Below are positions 24,921-34,623 of a stretch of 64,000 nucleotides of DNA, piece after piece. This DNA is from Paenibacillus borealis (GTDB taxonomy: Bacteria; Bacillota; Bacilli; Paenibacillales; Paenibacillaceae): the NCBI RefSeq assembly GCF_000758665.1, contig NZ_CP009285.1:6944001-7008000 (forward strand), read 5' to 3'. Below the pieces are notes generated by a model that did no database searches, had not been told where the DNA came from, and worked only from the letters and a program-made list of their open reading frames with translations. Position 1 is the first letter of the stretch. Every line of letters starts with the position of its first letter. The position numbers and the translations under genes are program-made.

Positions 24921-27900
24921 ATGGGGAACCAGACATTGGCTAAATCATTCATCAAACAATCGGTTGCGCTCTTCACTTCCGTCCTTCTGCTGGCGGCTCC
25001 TCTGGGCAGTCCGGCAGGGGCAGCCGGAACAACGCCGGCTTCGCAGACACTTGCCGGTCTGCTCAATCCGGCACAGCCGCTTATCTCTCCTGAACTGTCT
25101 GCTGCTCTTACAGCAGCTCCAGTGGTTGTAGACGGGAATATTAATACTGCTTCTTCCGCCAAAATAAGTGTAATCATCCAGCTGACCGGACAGGCCGTAT
25201 CAGAAGCCAAACGCTCCGCCAGCATGTCCAGACGCTCCTTCTCTGTGCAATCGGCCGAACAGTCCGTCATGTCGGAGCAGACCGTCTTCAAGAATACCGC
25301 CAGCTCCAAAGGCATTCCGCTGAAGGTCAATTACCAGTACAACACTGTACTGAACGGAATGGAGGTTACGGTCAGTGCCAATCAGATTCCGCAGCTGGCG
25401 AAGCTGGCCGGAGTCAAGTCCATCAGCCTGAACAGCACGTATTATCCGATTCCGCTGATCGATTCCCCGGCTGCGGAGAACAGCTCCGGCAGCAGCTTCG
25501 AAATCGATCCGATTGCCCAGATCGGGGCGGACACCGCCTGGCAGAGCGGCTTTACCGGCAAAGGCGTGAAGGTCGGCGTCATCGATACCGGGGTCGATTA
25601 TAAGCATCCTGATTTGAAGAATGCCTATAAAGGCGGCTACGATTCCTTCTACCAGGATAATGATCCTTATGAAGAGCCTCCGGCCATCTTCGGCTTCGAA
25701 GGCACCAGCCATGGCACCCATGTAGCCGGAACCATTGTAGGGCGGGGAGAGAATCCCACTTCCGAGGTTGTCCAGAAAGGCGTTGCCTACGAGGCTGACC
25801 TCTATGCCTACAAGGTACTGGGTGCAACCGAGAAGGAAGACGGAACCTATCAGACCTCCGGTACCTCGGCCCAGGTCATCGACGGCATCGAGCATGCTGT
25901 TAAGGACGGGATGGATGTCATCAATTTGTCACTCGGCTCTGACCTGGAGAAAGGCCCGGATTCACCGGATTCCATTGCCGTGAACAATGCCGTGCTCTCC
26001 GGCGTCGTAGCCGTAATCGCGAACGGCAATGCCGGCAGTGACGGCAAATACTATTACTCCATGGGCTCGCCGGCCAGCTCACAGCTAGCCATTTCAGTTG
26101 CTGCCGCTACAAGCACCAGCATCCACTACAGTGCCAATTTCAGCGCCCAGCTGACGGACACCGTAACAGAGGAAGTATACTCAGTGACCGACACGGTCTA
26201 CTCGGACCTTCTCGGCTGGAGCTATAAGGGCGCGAATTTCAGTGATCTGCTCGGAACCGCACCGCTGGATGCTGTATATGCGGGACTTGGGGATTACAGC
26301 GACTATAACGAAACCGGGGATGTAACGGATAAGGTCGTCGTGGTTTCCCGCGGCAACCTGACGTTCGTAGACAAGGTCGCTATTGCCAAGGAGAAGGGGG
26401 CAAAGGCTCTGATTATCTTCAACGGCAATTCGCTGGACGGATCGGAAGAAGCCGATCTCTCCGTCAGTATTCCCGGACGTGACGGCCCGTTAGGCGAGAT
26501 CGCCTTCCTCGGCGATGATTATGCCCATATCCCTACCTTCGACATGCCGGGAATTGAGGGACGGGCACTGGCCCGGGAGATTCTCGCCAATCCGGACAAA
26601 CCGCTGCATATCACCTTCGGCAAGGATTATCCGATGACTGTAGCAGCTGGCGACACCATCGCCGACTTCAGCTCACGCGGACCCAATTCCGATGATAATT
26701 ATGGTATCAAGCCGGATATCAGTGCGCCAGGCGTGAATATTCTCTCCACCCTGCCGGAGTATGCTGCGCTCTACGGTGATCAGGAGTATGCTTATTATTT
26801 CGATAAGGGGGATCCCAGCTACGATCTGGCCTATCACCGCTCCAGCGGCACCAGTATGGCTTCCCCGCATATTGCGGGTCTTGCAGCGCTTATGACGCAG
26901 GCGCATCCTGACTGGACGCCGCTCGATATCCGGGCTGCACTGGCCAACACAGCGGATGTGATCTCCAACGCCGGCGGTACACAGTATGATGTGTACTCCC
27001 AGGGTTCAGGCCGGGCGGATGTAGCCAGCGCTCTGCTTACACCGGCTGTAGTGGAAGCCCTTGATCCGATTACCATTTACGACGAGCAAATGAATGCAAC
27101 CGTGATGGAGAGCGAGGCCAGCAATCTTAGCTTCGGAGCTATTCAGCCGGGTGATGCGCCGCTATCCAAGCCGCTCCGGGTGAAGAACTTCTCCGGTGAT
27201 GAGGTGACCTACACCGCTTCGGTAGTTATGCATTCAAGCGTAACATCCGATCCTTCTGATCCGGTTGCCACTCCGGATGTAAGCAGCATAGAAATGACGC
27301 TTGGCGGACTTGACGGAGATGCTACAATCACCGCCGCCGCGGGCTCCAGCATACCCTTTACCCTTTCGGCCCAAGCGGCTGAGGGCGCAGCTCACGGAGT
27401 ATATGAAGGAGAAATCCTGCTGCAGAGTCCGGGACTTCCTCCGCTTCACCTGCCATTTGTCATTCATGTGGGAACCGACGTTGCCGATAATGACTTCGGA
27501 CTGATTGACGGTGCGCTGACGAACAAAAGAATCTCACCGGCTGCTCCGGCCGACTTGTCCGTCACACTGGCCAATGATCACACCAATTTCATGGTTGTTG
27601 AGGTTAACGGCCTGAGTGAAGGCTATATCGGGCGGATCTCCGACTGGTATGAATTAAACGAGCAGACCCAGCAGCTGTCTACACTTCCTGCGGGGCGGGT
27701 GACCTTCGAGAATATCGACGGCAGCTACTCGGACGGAACAGTAGATGAGTATGGAAATTACGTCATCAAGCAATTGGAGCCGGGGCAATATAAGCTCGGC
27801 ATATATGCAGTGCAGTATGACGAGAAATTTAATGTCGCAGATGTCCAGCTTGTAAATATGACGTTCTATGCGGTGGGTGAGGACGAAGAAGTCACCGGAC

Positions 27901-29297
27901 CAACCCAGCCTACGCCTGATCCGGGCAGCGGCGGAGGAACGGCTACTCCAACGCCTATTCCTACTGCAAGTCCTGTTCCTACCCCAACCCCTGTATCGGG
28001 TAATGGCGGCGGTGGCGGAGGATTGGCACCTTCACCAACGCCAACGCCATCCTCAACACCAGCCTCAAGCCCAAGTACGGCAACCTCTGCCGAACAGCTC
28101 GCGGCTGTAGTTGAGCCAGGGCAAAGCGTTGCCGCCCTTACAGGCACCGCTGCTCTGGAAGGAGACCAGACGGTGGTCTCCATCGATAATGCCGCGCTTC
28201 AGAAGGCACTGGATGCTAAAGCCGCAGCTGCTGTCTACAGCATAACTGCTGCGGAGAACAGCAGCGAGGGGGCCAGCCTGCAGCTGACTGCCGGGCAAGT
28301 GAAGCTGCTGCAGTCCGCGCCTGCGGGCAGTTCACTGGCCTTCACATGGAAAGGGGCATCCGTAGCCTTACCGCTGTCTGCCCTGTCAGGACTCGGCGCT
28401 GATGCCGGTCTGACCGTCACGATTGCACCGGCAGCTGACAGTAAAGCCACATTTGCTGCCCGCTACCCGGGTGCAGTAATTCTCGGAACACCTTATACCT
28501 TCGAGGCCGCTTCCACAGTGGCAGGCGTCTCCTCCAAAGTAACGTTCGCACCGGATCAGATCGTCCACCGGGCCTTCATACTGGATAAGGGCATCGACGC
28601 CACGAATGCAGGCGCGCTTTATACAGAAGGGGACACTGTATATCCTGTGCCTGCCCAATTCAAGACCATGACGGATGGATCAACCTTAGTCAAGATCAGC
28701 CGTCCGGGCTTCTCGACTTATGCAGCAGCAACAAGACAGATCACCTTCAAGGATACCGGGTCCTCCTGGGCGAAGAGCGAAATCCAGACCCTGGCCGGCA
28801 GGTTCATTCTGAATGGAACTTCAGCAGATACATTCTCGCCGAAGAGTCCCGTTACCCGCGCACAATTCGCCTCCATGCTCGTGACGGCCATCGGCCTGGA
28901 TAAGCAGCCAGGAACGAATGCCTTCAAGGATATCAAGGGAAGTGAATGGTATGCGCAAGATGTGAATGCCGCCTACAAGGCCGGCCTCATCACCGGCTAT
29001 GACGGAAGCTTCAGACCGGGCGATGAGATTACGCGCCAGGACCTGACCGTCATGCTGGCCAGAGCGATTAAGCTGCTGGATATCAGGTTCACCAGCGGCT
29101 CAGCTCACGTACCTTATAGCGATGCTGCTGCATTCAGCAGCTATGCCAAGGACAGCATTCAGGCAGTCAGCGATGCCGGACTGATGCAGGGCGAAGCACA
29201 GCAGGGACAATTCATCTTCCACCCTGCGTTGCCGACCACCCGCGAAGCTGCGGCTAAGGTTCTGTATCAGCTGCTGAGTTTAGCAGGTTCCCTGTAG
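24921..29297 (+). CDS. Cell-surface S8 protease, Vpr-like, with three SLH domains
   Basis: A 1458-residue exported protease. Order: signal peptide, I9 pro-domain (about 80-175), S8 domain with Asp222 (VGVIDTGVDYKHPDL), His264 (TSHGTHVAGTIV), a PA domain inserted at about 440-560 (VVVSRGNLTFVDKVAIAKEK), and Ser near 644 (GTSMASPHIAGLAALM). An Fn3-like region, a Pro/Thr/Gly linker (about 1000-1055) and a further domain come next. Three SLH repeats (about 1270-1455) should anchor it to pyruvylated cell-wall polymer. ATG 24921 lacks a clear ribosome site; TTG 24936 after GGGGAA is an alternative start. Co-transcribed with the preceding protease, and followed by a strong terminator. Confidence 0.9.
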   Translation: MGNQTLAKSFIKQSVALFTSVLLLAAPLGSPAGAAGTTPASQTLAGLLNPAQPLISPELSAALTAAPVVVDGNINTASSAKISVIIQLTGQAVSEAKRSASMSRRSFSVQSAEQSVMSEQTVFKNTASSKGIPLKVNYQYNTVLNGMEVTVSANQIPQLAKLAGVKSISLNSTYYPIPLIDSPAAENSSGSSFEIDPIAQIGADTAWQSGFTGKGVKVGVIDTGVDYKHPDLKNAYKGGYDSFYQDNDPYEEPPAIFGFEGTSHGTHVAGTIVGRGENPTSEVVQKGVAYEADLYAYKVLGATEKEDGTYQTSGTSAQVIDGIEHAVKDGMDVINLSLGSDLEKGPDSPDSIAVNNAVLSGVVAVIANGNAGSDGKYYYSMGSPASSQLAISVAAATSTSIHYSANFSAQLTDTVTEEVYSVTDTVYSDLLGWSYKGANFSDLLGTAPLDAVYAGLGDYSDYNETGDVTDKVVVVSRGNLTFVDKVAIAKEKGAKALIIFNGNSLDGSEEADLSVSIPGRDGPLGEIAFLGDDYAHIPTFDMPGIEGRALAREILANPDKPLHITFGKDYPMTVAAGDTIADFSSRGPNSDDNYGIKPDISAPGVNILSTLPEYAALYGDQEYAYYFDKGDPSYDLAYHRSSGTSMASPHIAGLAALMTQAHPDWTPLDIRAALANTADVISNAGGTQYDVYSQGSGRADVASALLTPAVVEALDPITIYDEQMNATVMESEASNLSFGAIQPGDAPLSKPLRVKNFSGDEVTYTASVVMHSSVTSDPSDPVATPDVSSIEMTLGGLDGDATITAAAGSSIPFTLSAQAAEGAAHGVYEGEILLQSPGLPPLHLPFVIHVGTDVADNDFGLIDGALTNKRISPAAPADLSVTLANDHTNFMVVEVNGLSEGYIGRISDWYELNEQTQQLSTLPAGRVTFENIDGSYSDGTVDEYGNYVIKQLEPGQYKLGIYAVQYDEKFNVADVQLVNMTFYAVGEDEEVTGPTQPTPDPGSGGGTATPTPIPTASPVPTPTPVSGNGGGGGGLAPSPTPTPSSTPASSPSTATSAEQLAAVVEPGQSVAALTGTAALEGDQTVVSIDNAALQKALDAKAAAAVYSITAAENSSEGASLQLTAGQVKLLQSAPAGSSLAFTWKGASVALPLSALSGLGADAGLTVTIAPAADSKATFAARYPGAVILGTPYTFEAASTVAGVSSKVTFAPDQIVHRAFILDKGIDATNAGALYTEGDTVYPVPAQFKTMTDGSTLVKISRPGFSTYAAATRQITFKDTGSSWAKSEIQTLAGRFILNGTSADTFSPKSPVTRAQFASMLVTAIGLDKQPGTNAFKDIKGSEWYAQDVNAAYKAGLITGYDGSFRPGDEITRQDLTVMLARAIKLLDIRFTSGSAHVPYSDAAAFSSYAKDSIQAVSDAGLMQGEAQQGQFIFHPALPTTREAAAKVLYQLLSLAGSL

Positions 29298-29380
29298 CAG
29301 GCTCAACAATAGAAGGAGCTGTTCCAAAGTAGGTTTAAAAAATAGCGACAGACCAGATCTATGCTCAACACCATAAAATC

Positions 29381-29439
29381 AAAAGAGCAGCGATTCTCCT
29401 GTAATTGGAGGATCGCTGCTCTTTGTTTTTGTTGTTTTT
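29381..29439 (+). terminator. Terminator after the protease genes
   Basis: AAAGAGCAGCGATTCTCC pairs with GGAGGATCGCTGCTCTTT with a small loop, followed by GTTTTTGTTGTTTTTTT. It serves the plus-strand protease operon; the KimA gene ends about 170 bp further on the other strand. Confidence 0.85.
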
Positions 29440-29611
29440 TTAAGATTGTAAATTGGATTCCCGCTTAAACAGTGGAGAGGACGGACTGATTGTGGAAAAG
29501 CGTAGCGGTCGCCTTGGTCTCCGGATTTTCACCGCTAAGGGGAATGAAAAAAATCTGGAGAGCACAGCGATTGGAACAACAGTCCGTTCTCGGAGCGTCC
29601 ACTCAAAAAGA

Positions 29612-31441
29612 TTATTTTTTCAAATGATAAGGCACAGTAGTAATGATTACATTTCTGCGGTACAGCAGATGCGCGCGGATCAGGAGGCTGGATTGGTTAT
29701 GCAGGATATTATGCCAGCCCTTCTTCGGAATGAATTGAGGAACGATTACAGTAACCTGATAATTCGATTCGCTTGCCTTGCGCTGGACCGTGTCGATGAA
29801 CTTGGTCAGCGGATGAATGATGCTGCGGTATGGCGAATACAGCGTCACCAGCCGCACCTCGGGATGGAATTTCTTCCATTTCTCTTCGAAGATGGCGTCA
29901 TCCTCCCGCTCAAACGGAATATGCACCGCAATAATCTGTTCGGCACCCAGCGACTTGGCATACCGCAGGGAGTTCTCCACTACATGCGTAATTCCGGCCA
30001 CCGGCAGAATAATGATATTCCCTTCAATCGCCAGCGGCGGTTCGCCGCAGGTAGTAATCCGCAGCTGGTCGGCCACCGATTCATAATGCTTGTGAATGCG
30101 GTAGAAGAACAGGATAATCAGCGGCAGGAAGACCAGCACCGGCCAGATTTGCGGGAATTTCGTCAGGAAGAACATAATCGTAACAATGAAGCTGATGAGC
30201 GCTCCAATCGTATTGATAATAAGCTTGGGCAGCCAGCCTTCGGGCTTCTGCCGGATCCATTTGACCATCATGCCGGTCTGCGAGAGCGTGAAGGGGATGA
30301 ATACCCCTACCGCATACAACGGGATCAGGTGCTCAGTCCGTCCCTCAAAGGCAATAATCAGAATGATCGACAGGATACCGAGGCTGAGAATCCCGTTAGA
30401 ATAACCCAGCCGGTCGCCGCGGACCGTGAACATCCGGGGAATAAATTTATCCTTGGCCAGATTCACCGCCAGCAGCGGAAACGCGGAATATCCGGTATTG
30501 GCTGCCAGAACCAGGATGAGCGCCGTGGTCCCCTGAACGAAGAAATACATGAAGTTGCGGCCGAATACCTGCTCGGCAATATCGGAAACCACTGTAACTT
30601 CCTCGCGCGGGGCAATCCCGTAATAATAAGCCAGGAAGACAATCCCTGAGAATAACAGCGCCAGCAATATACCCATCGCGGCAAGTGTTTTGGCTGCATT
30701 GTTCGGTGCTGGAGCCCTGAAGTTCGGTATGGCGTTCGATATGGCCTCTACCCCTGTCAGCGCCGAACTCCCCGAAGAGAAGGCCCGGAGCAGCAGGAAC
30801 AAGCTCACTCCAGCCACCGGTGTACCCAGTGAGGTATGCAGTTCGGCAGGCACATTGCCGGTCACAATGTTGAACAATCCAAGGCCAATCATGATAAACA
30901 TGGCAAGGACGAACAGATAGACCGGATAAGCCAGGAAGGACGCCGATTCGGTGACTCCCCGCAAATTCAGAGTCGTAATCAGAAGCACGAAGATGATGGC
31001 AATAATTACATTATAAGGATGAAGACTCGGAAAAGCGGAAGTGACTGCATCTGTTCCGGCAGATACACTTACCGCCACAGTCAATATATAATCCACGAGC
31101 AGTGAGCCGCCGGCCACGAGACCCGGATACTTGCCCAGGTTCTCCTTGGATACCACATAAGCGCCACCGCCTTGGGGGTAGGCAAAAATAATCTGCCTGT
31201 AGGAAAGAATCAGCGCCAGCAGAAGCACGAGTACCCCTACAGCGATAGGAATGGAATACCAGAATGCTGCTGCACTTATGGTAATCAGCACCAGCAGAAT
31301 CTGCTCTGGACCGTAAGCAACCGAAGACAAAGCATCCGAGGACAGAATGGCAAGGGCTTTGGTCTTGTTTAACTTCTGCTCGCCCAGTTGATCGGACTTC
31401 AGCGGCCGTCCAATCAGGAATCTTTTTACCGAAGACATCAT
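29612..31441 (-). CDS. kimA: KimA-type potassium importer (APC superfamily)
   Basis: A 609-residue membrane protein with about 12 transmembrane segments (residues 25-445) and a cytosolic C-terminal domain with a USP-like fold (NIIILPVAGITHVVENSLRY, residues about 460-600). The front segment LNKTKALAILSSDALSSVAY and QGGGAYVVSKENLGKYPGL are typical of KimA (formerly YdaO) of B. subtilis, a high-affinity proton-coupled potassium importer inhibited by cyclic di-AMP. In B. subtilis its mRNA carries a cyclic di-AMP riboswitch; I find no such motif in the 300 bp upstream here. The gene lies downstream of an Lpl lipoprotein gene on the same strand, 304 bp away, and is probably a separate unit. Confidence 0.87.
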   Translation of the reverse strand: MMSSVKRFLIGRPLKSDQLGEQKLNKTKALAILSSDALSSVAYGPEQILLVLITISAAAFWYSIPIAVGVLVLLLALILSYRQIIFAYPQGGGAYVVSKENLGKYPGLVAGGSLLVDYILTVAVSVSAGTDAVTSAFPSLHPYNVIIAIIFVLLITTLNLRGVTESASFLAYPVYLFVLAMFIMIGLGLFNIVTGNVPAELHTSLGTPVAGVSLFLLLRAFSSGSSALTGVEAISNAIPNFRAPAPNNAAKTLAAMGILLALLFSGIVFLAYYYGIAPREEVTVVSDIAEQVFGRNFMYFFVQGTTALILVLAANTGYSAFPLLAVNLAKDKFIPRMFTVRGDRLGYSNGILSLGILSIILIIAFEGRTEHLIPLYAVGVFIPFTLSQTGMMVKWIRQKPEGWLPKLIINTIGALISFIVTIMFFLTKFPQIWPVLVFLPLIILFFYRIHKHYESVADQLRITTCGEPPLAIEGNIIILPVAGITHVVENSLRYAKSLGAEQIIAVHIPFEREDDAIFEEKWKKFHPEVRLVTLYSPYRSIIHPLTKFIDTVQRKASESNYQVTVIVPQFIPKKGWHNILHNQSSLLIRAHLLYRRNVIITTVPYHLKK

Positions 31442-31745
31442 CTCAGCTCACCGACTTTTTTAAGTTATATTACCCTTGGCGCACAATTATAATCTGGCCC
31501 TATAACTGGATACAGACACTATATTTGCTGCGCCGCCTGGTTAATACCTTAATCCTTTTATAACATTCTGTATAGGTGCAGATACCATAGACATTTGCGG
31601 TTTTTTCATTACTAAATTACATATCTTATCTGATAACTGCACATACTTCTGAGGCCATGCTCATGCCGGTTACGAAACAACAGCAAATGGACGAAGCAGG
31701 CATTACGCTTCGTCCGTTTGCTCCTATCCGTTTTATTTTCAGCAA
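31442..31745. other. Leader/promoter region of the KimA gene
   Basis: The region between the lipoprotein stop and the KimA start is gene-free. It holds a terminator hairpin at 31681-31722 and A/T-rich sequence (about 31560-31640) suitable for a promoter. The GC-rich helices and CCGAATC-type loop of the ydaO riboswitch were not seen on the minus strand. Confidence 0.5.
31681..31722 (-). terminator. Terminator after the second Lpl lipoprotein gene
   Basis: AGCAAATGGACGAAGC pairs with GCTTCGTCCGTTTGCT around a 9-nt loop, about 25 bp past the lipoprotein stop. The minus-strand T-run after it is short (TGTTGTTT). Confidence 0.65.
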
Positions 31746-33284
31746 TCAGCCGTTTACAGCTTTATACGCGGCTTCGTATTCGGAGATGATGGCATCGCCG
31801 CCGGATTTGCGCCATTTCTCAACCTCTGCCTTGAAGCCGGCCAGATCGATTTTATCGAGAATATACTTGTAGGTAGCATCTGTAATGATCTTCTGCAGCT
31901 CAGATCCTTCCGATGAGAACGTAGGGGATTCAAGCGAATACATCGGATTAAGCACCGCATACTTTTCATTCTCAAGAATCAGGCGTGCCGCTTCTGTTCT
32001 GAGCGGATCGGCATCATGAATGGCATACCCGGGCTCTTTGGGGCGCGAGGAGGAGAACGGCTGCACTTCCTGCTGCCACAGCTCTGTATTCGTTATGGTA
32101 ACTGCTTTGTCTGCATCAATCGTGTAATGCACACCTTCGATTCCGTAAGTCATCAGAGCGAATACCTCTTCTGACATGATATCATTAACAAATTGCAGGA
32201 TTTGCTTGAGCTCCGCTTCATCTTTGACTTCCGATTTAGGGAAGGAGAGCAGGCCGCCGACGCCGTTGCTTGAACTCCAGATGGCCCGGTCAGCCTCATT
32301 GCCGGTGGATGTTATATCGTTCACCATGACAAGATCCATCGAATCCTGAATGCCTTTGGCCAGGTTGAGCAGGTTCTTGCTGTCAAAGAGTGCTCCGACA
32401 TAAATCCCCGCCTTCCCCTGCGCGAACCCTTGCTGCTGGTCATTCTTGGCGGTTACGGCAAAGTCTTGATTGATATAACCCCCTTTGTACAGCTCTTTCA
32501 TATAGTCCATCGCCTTAACATATCCTTCAGACTCGAACTCCGGCGTAACTTTACCGCTATCATCCACATGCCAGCTGCTTGGGGTCCCGAAGTAGGAGCC
32601 CAGCGTTTTGAATGCGCCGAATACGAGATCGCTCCGGTCAATGAAGCCGGTCGTATCCTTGGACCCGTTGCCGTCCGGATCCTGTTCTGTAAACGCTTTC
32701 GCAACTTGCATTAATTCAGCTGTTGTTGTGGGTACCTGCAGCCCCAGCTTATCCAGCCAGTCCTTGCGGATAATGACGCCATTTCTGGCGATATCCTTCA
32801 CCATCGGGATGCCATACAGCTTGCCCTCTATGGAGGCTGAGGTCCGCATGTCCTGCGAAATCGCTACAAGGTTCGGGAACTCGTCCAGATAAGAGGATAC
32901 TTCCCAGAATACACCGGCCTTCAAGGCATTGCGTACCGAGGAATTGTCCAAGAGCGTAAGTGTGACGATATCCGCAAGTGAATCGGAAGCAAGTGCCGTA
33001 TTGATCCGTTCCTCTTTGGAGGCGTCCGGGACCCAGGAGAAATCAAGCTCTGTATTCGTAATCTCCTCAATTTTATTCAGCACGGTATCGGTCGGCGGCG
33101 TGGTGGAATGCAGAATGTTCATCCAGCTGATTTTTGTCTTCGCTGCGGGTGCCGCCTTCCCGGCTTCATTCCCGGCTGTATTTGCAGCCTGCCCCGGATT
33201 TGCTGATTCATTGTTGCCGCAGGCACTCAGTACCAGAGCCCCGCTGACGGCAAGCACTGCTAATTTGCTGATTTTTTTGTTCAT
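31746..33284 (-). CDS. Extracellular solute-binding lipoprotein (LplA-like), split Lpl locus
   Basis: A 512-residue lipoprotein: signal peptide with lipobox LSAC (Cys22), Ala-rich linker to about residue 50, then a two-lobed binding protein. It shares NGVIIRKDWLDKLGLQVP and EQDPDGNGSKDTTGFIDRSD with the other LplA-like proteins in the window. It follows the LplB-type permease gene by 99 bp on the same strand. The second permease lies on the opposite strand at 34624. No glycosidase is in this locus, so the sugar is unknown. Confidence 0.92.
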   Translation of the reverse strand: MNKKISKLAVLAVSGALVLSACGNNESANPGQAANTAGNEAGKAAPAAKTKISWMNILHSTTPPTDTVLNKIEEITNTELDFSWVPDASKEERINTALASDSLADIVTLTLLDNSSVRNALKAGVFWEVSSYLDEFPNLVAISQDMRTSASIEGKLYGIPMVKDIARNGVIIRKDWLDKLGLQVPTTTAELMQVAKAFTEQDPDGNGSKDTTGFIDRSDLVFGAFKTLGSYFGTPSSWHVDDSGKVTPEFESEGYVKAMDYMKELYKGGYINQDFAVTAKNDQQQGFAQGKAGIYVGALFDSKNLLNLAKGIQDSMDLVMVNDITSTGNEADRAIWSSSNGVGGLLSFPKSEVKDEAELKQILQFVNDIMSEEVFALMTYGIEGVHYTIDADKAVTITNTELWQQEVQPFSSSRPKEPGYAIHDADPLRTEAARLILENEKYAVLNPMYSLESPTFSSEGSELQKIITDATYKYILDKIDLAGFKAEVEKWRKSGGDAIISEYEAAYKAVNG

Positions 33285-33383
33285 TCCCTTTTCCCCTTTT
33301 CAGATCGTTTGAATAGCTTTATCTTCCTCTCCCCCGGTTAGGAGGGAGCAAGAATTCCACGTTTGAATTACAGGTTGGCCCTA

Positions 33384-34349
33384 TTAGTAAACCCCGTCTT
33401 CCCCCATCTTCTTGGCCAGCTTATTCGACAGCATGACGAGAATCAGGCCGACAAGCCCTTTGAACAGGCCCACGGTTGTGCTGAAGCTAAGCTGCCCGTT
33501 CTTAAGACCGGCAGTGTAAATATAGGTGTCGAAGATTTCCCCGACTTCGCGGTTCAGGGAATTGATCAGCAGGTACATATGCTCGAAGCCAAGATCCAGC
33601 GTATGTCCGATTTTGAGAATCAGCAGCGTGATAATAACCGGGCGGATCGCCGGCAGCGTGACATGCCAGGTTTTACGCAATCTCCCGGCCCCGTCCATCT
33701 CTGCGGCTTCGTATAATTGGGTATCGACTACCGTAATCGCTGCCAGATAGATAATGGTCGACCAGCCAAGCTCTTTCCAGATAATCTGGCCGATGTAGAC
33801 AATCCGCAGCCACTCCGGAGAAGTGAGGAAGCTAATCTTCTGCCCGCCGAGTGCGGCAATGGCCTCGTTAAGCACCCCGCCGTCCACATTCATGAATACA
33901 TAAGTAATGGAGACGATGATCACCCACGACAGGAAATGCGGGATATAAATGATCGTCTGCACCACACTCTTGAACATCTTATTGCGGACTTCATTGAGCA
34001 TCAGCGACAGAATAATCGGCAGGGGGAAAAAGATTACAAGATTCAGCGCAAACAGAACCAGTGTATTCCTCAGCAGCATAAGGAAGGTAGGCTCCGTGAA
34101 CAGACGGACGAAATGCTTGAATCCGACCCAGGGGCTTCCTCCGATCCCCAAATAAGGCTGGTATTCCTGAAATGAGATCACCAGTCCGCCCATCGGCAGG
34201 TACTTGAAGATTACAAAGTACACAAACCCCGGCAGGATCATCAGATATAAAAGCTTGTTTCTTTTTAGACTCAGCAGACTGTGTCCGCTCCGCTTCTTCC
34301 TTGCCATTGACGGGTTTGATTCCATCACGGCGATATTTGCTTCCTTCAC
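33384..34349 (-). CDS. Oligosaccharide ABC permease (LplB type), split Lpl locus
   Basis: A 321-residue permease with about six membrane segments, starting after a basic N-terminal stretch. LLYLMILPGFVYFVIFKYLP and GLVISFQEYQPY match the LplB paralogue at 4671, as does the EAA loop TQLYEAAEMDGAGRLRKTWH. It is the first gene of a two-gene unit with the lipoprotein and is divergent from its presumed partner, the YtcP-type permease at 34624. Its promoter region carries half of a mirrored 15-bp motif (34410-34424). Confidence 0.92.
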   Translation of the reverse strand: MKEANIAVMESNPSMARKKRSGHSLLSLKRNKLLYLMILPGFVYFVIFKYLPMGGLVISFQEYQPYLGIGGSPWVGFKHFVRLFTEPTFLMLLRNTLVLFALNLVIFFPLPIILSLMLNEVRNKMFKSVVQTIIYIPHFLSWVIIVSITYVFMNVDGGVLNEAIAALGGQKISFLTSPEWLRIVYIGQIIWKELGWSTIIYLAAITVVDTQLYEAAEMDGAGRLRKTWHVTLPAIRPVIITLLILKIGHTLDLGFEHMYLLINSLNREVGEIFDTYIYTAGLKNGQLSFSTTVGLFKGLVGLILVMLSNKLAKKMGEDGVY

Positions 34350-34409
34350 CAGCTCGGCCTCCTTGAACGCGTTTCTTTACGCCTCAAGCTTAAATTTATC
34401 GGCGGATTA

Positions 34410-34424
34410 CGTATATAATCATTA
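34410..34424. promoter_or_regulatory. Left arm of a mirrored 15-bp operator-like motif
   Basis: CGTATATAATCATTA here is the exact complement of TAATGATTATATACG at 34554-34568. It lies about 60 bp upstream of the LplB-type gene. The two arms sit at matching distances from the two divergent genes, as expected if one regulator drives both. Confidence 0.6.
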
Positions 34425-34553
34425 CCTACTCTGATCGGTTAAACCGCGCCGCTGCAGGCTTCCCGCGTCCACTACCCCTTACAGGGATACCCACCGGGGA
34501 TAAAGAGCATGGCTTGCTTCCGCCCGTATTCCGCCCCCCGGCAAAGTCATAGC

Positions 34554-34568
34554 TAATGATTATATACG
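34554..34568. promoter_or_regulatory. Right arm of a mirrored 15-bp operator-like motif
   Basis: TAATGATTATATACG lies about 56 bp upstream of the plus-strand YtcP-type permease and mirrors 34410-34424 perfectly. The core TAATGATTAT also occurs at 7431-7440. Confidence 0.6.
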
Positions 34569-34623
34569 GAATGAATCCCCCTTGATACAGTGTCATTGAT
34601 ACGATTACAAGGAGGATAACCGC

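Noticed and set aside
29453..30649. Plus-strand open frame of 398 codons opposite the KimA gene
   Set aside because: Antisense to a well-supported membrane protein, with no motif and no convincing start.
31442..31745. Cyclic di-AMP (ydaO) riboswitch expected upstream of KimA
   Set aside because: No matching conserved segments were found by eye on the minus strand.
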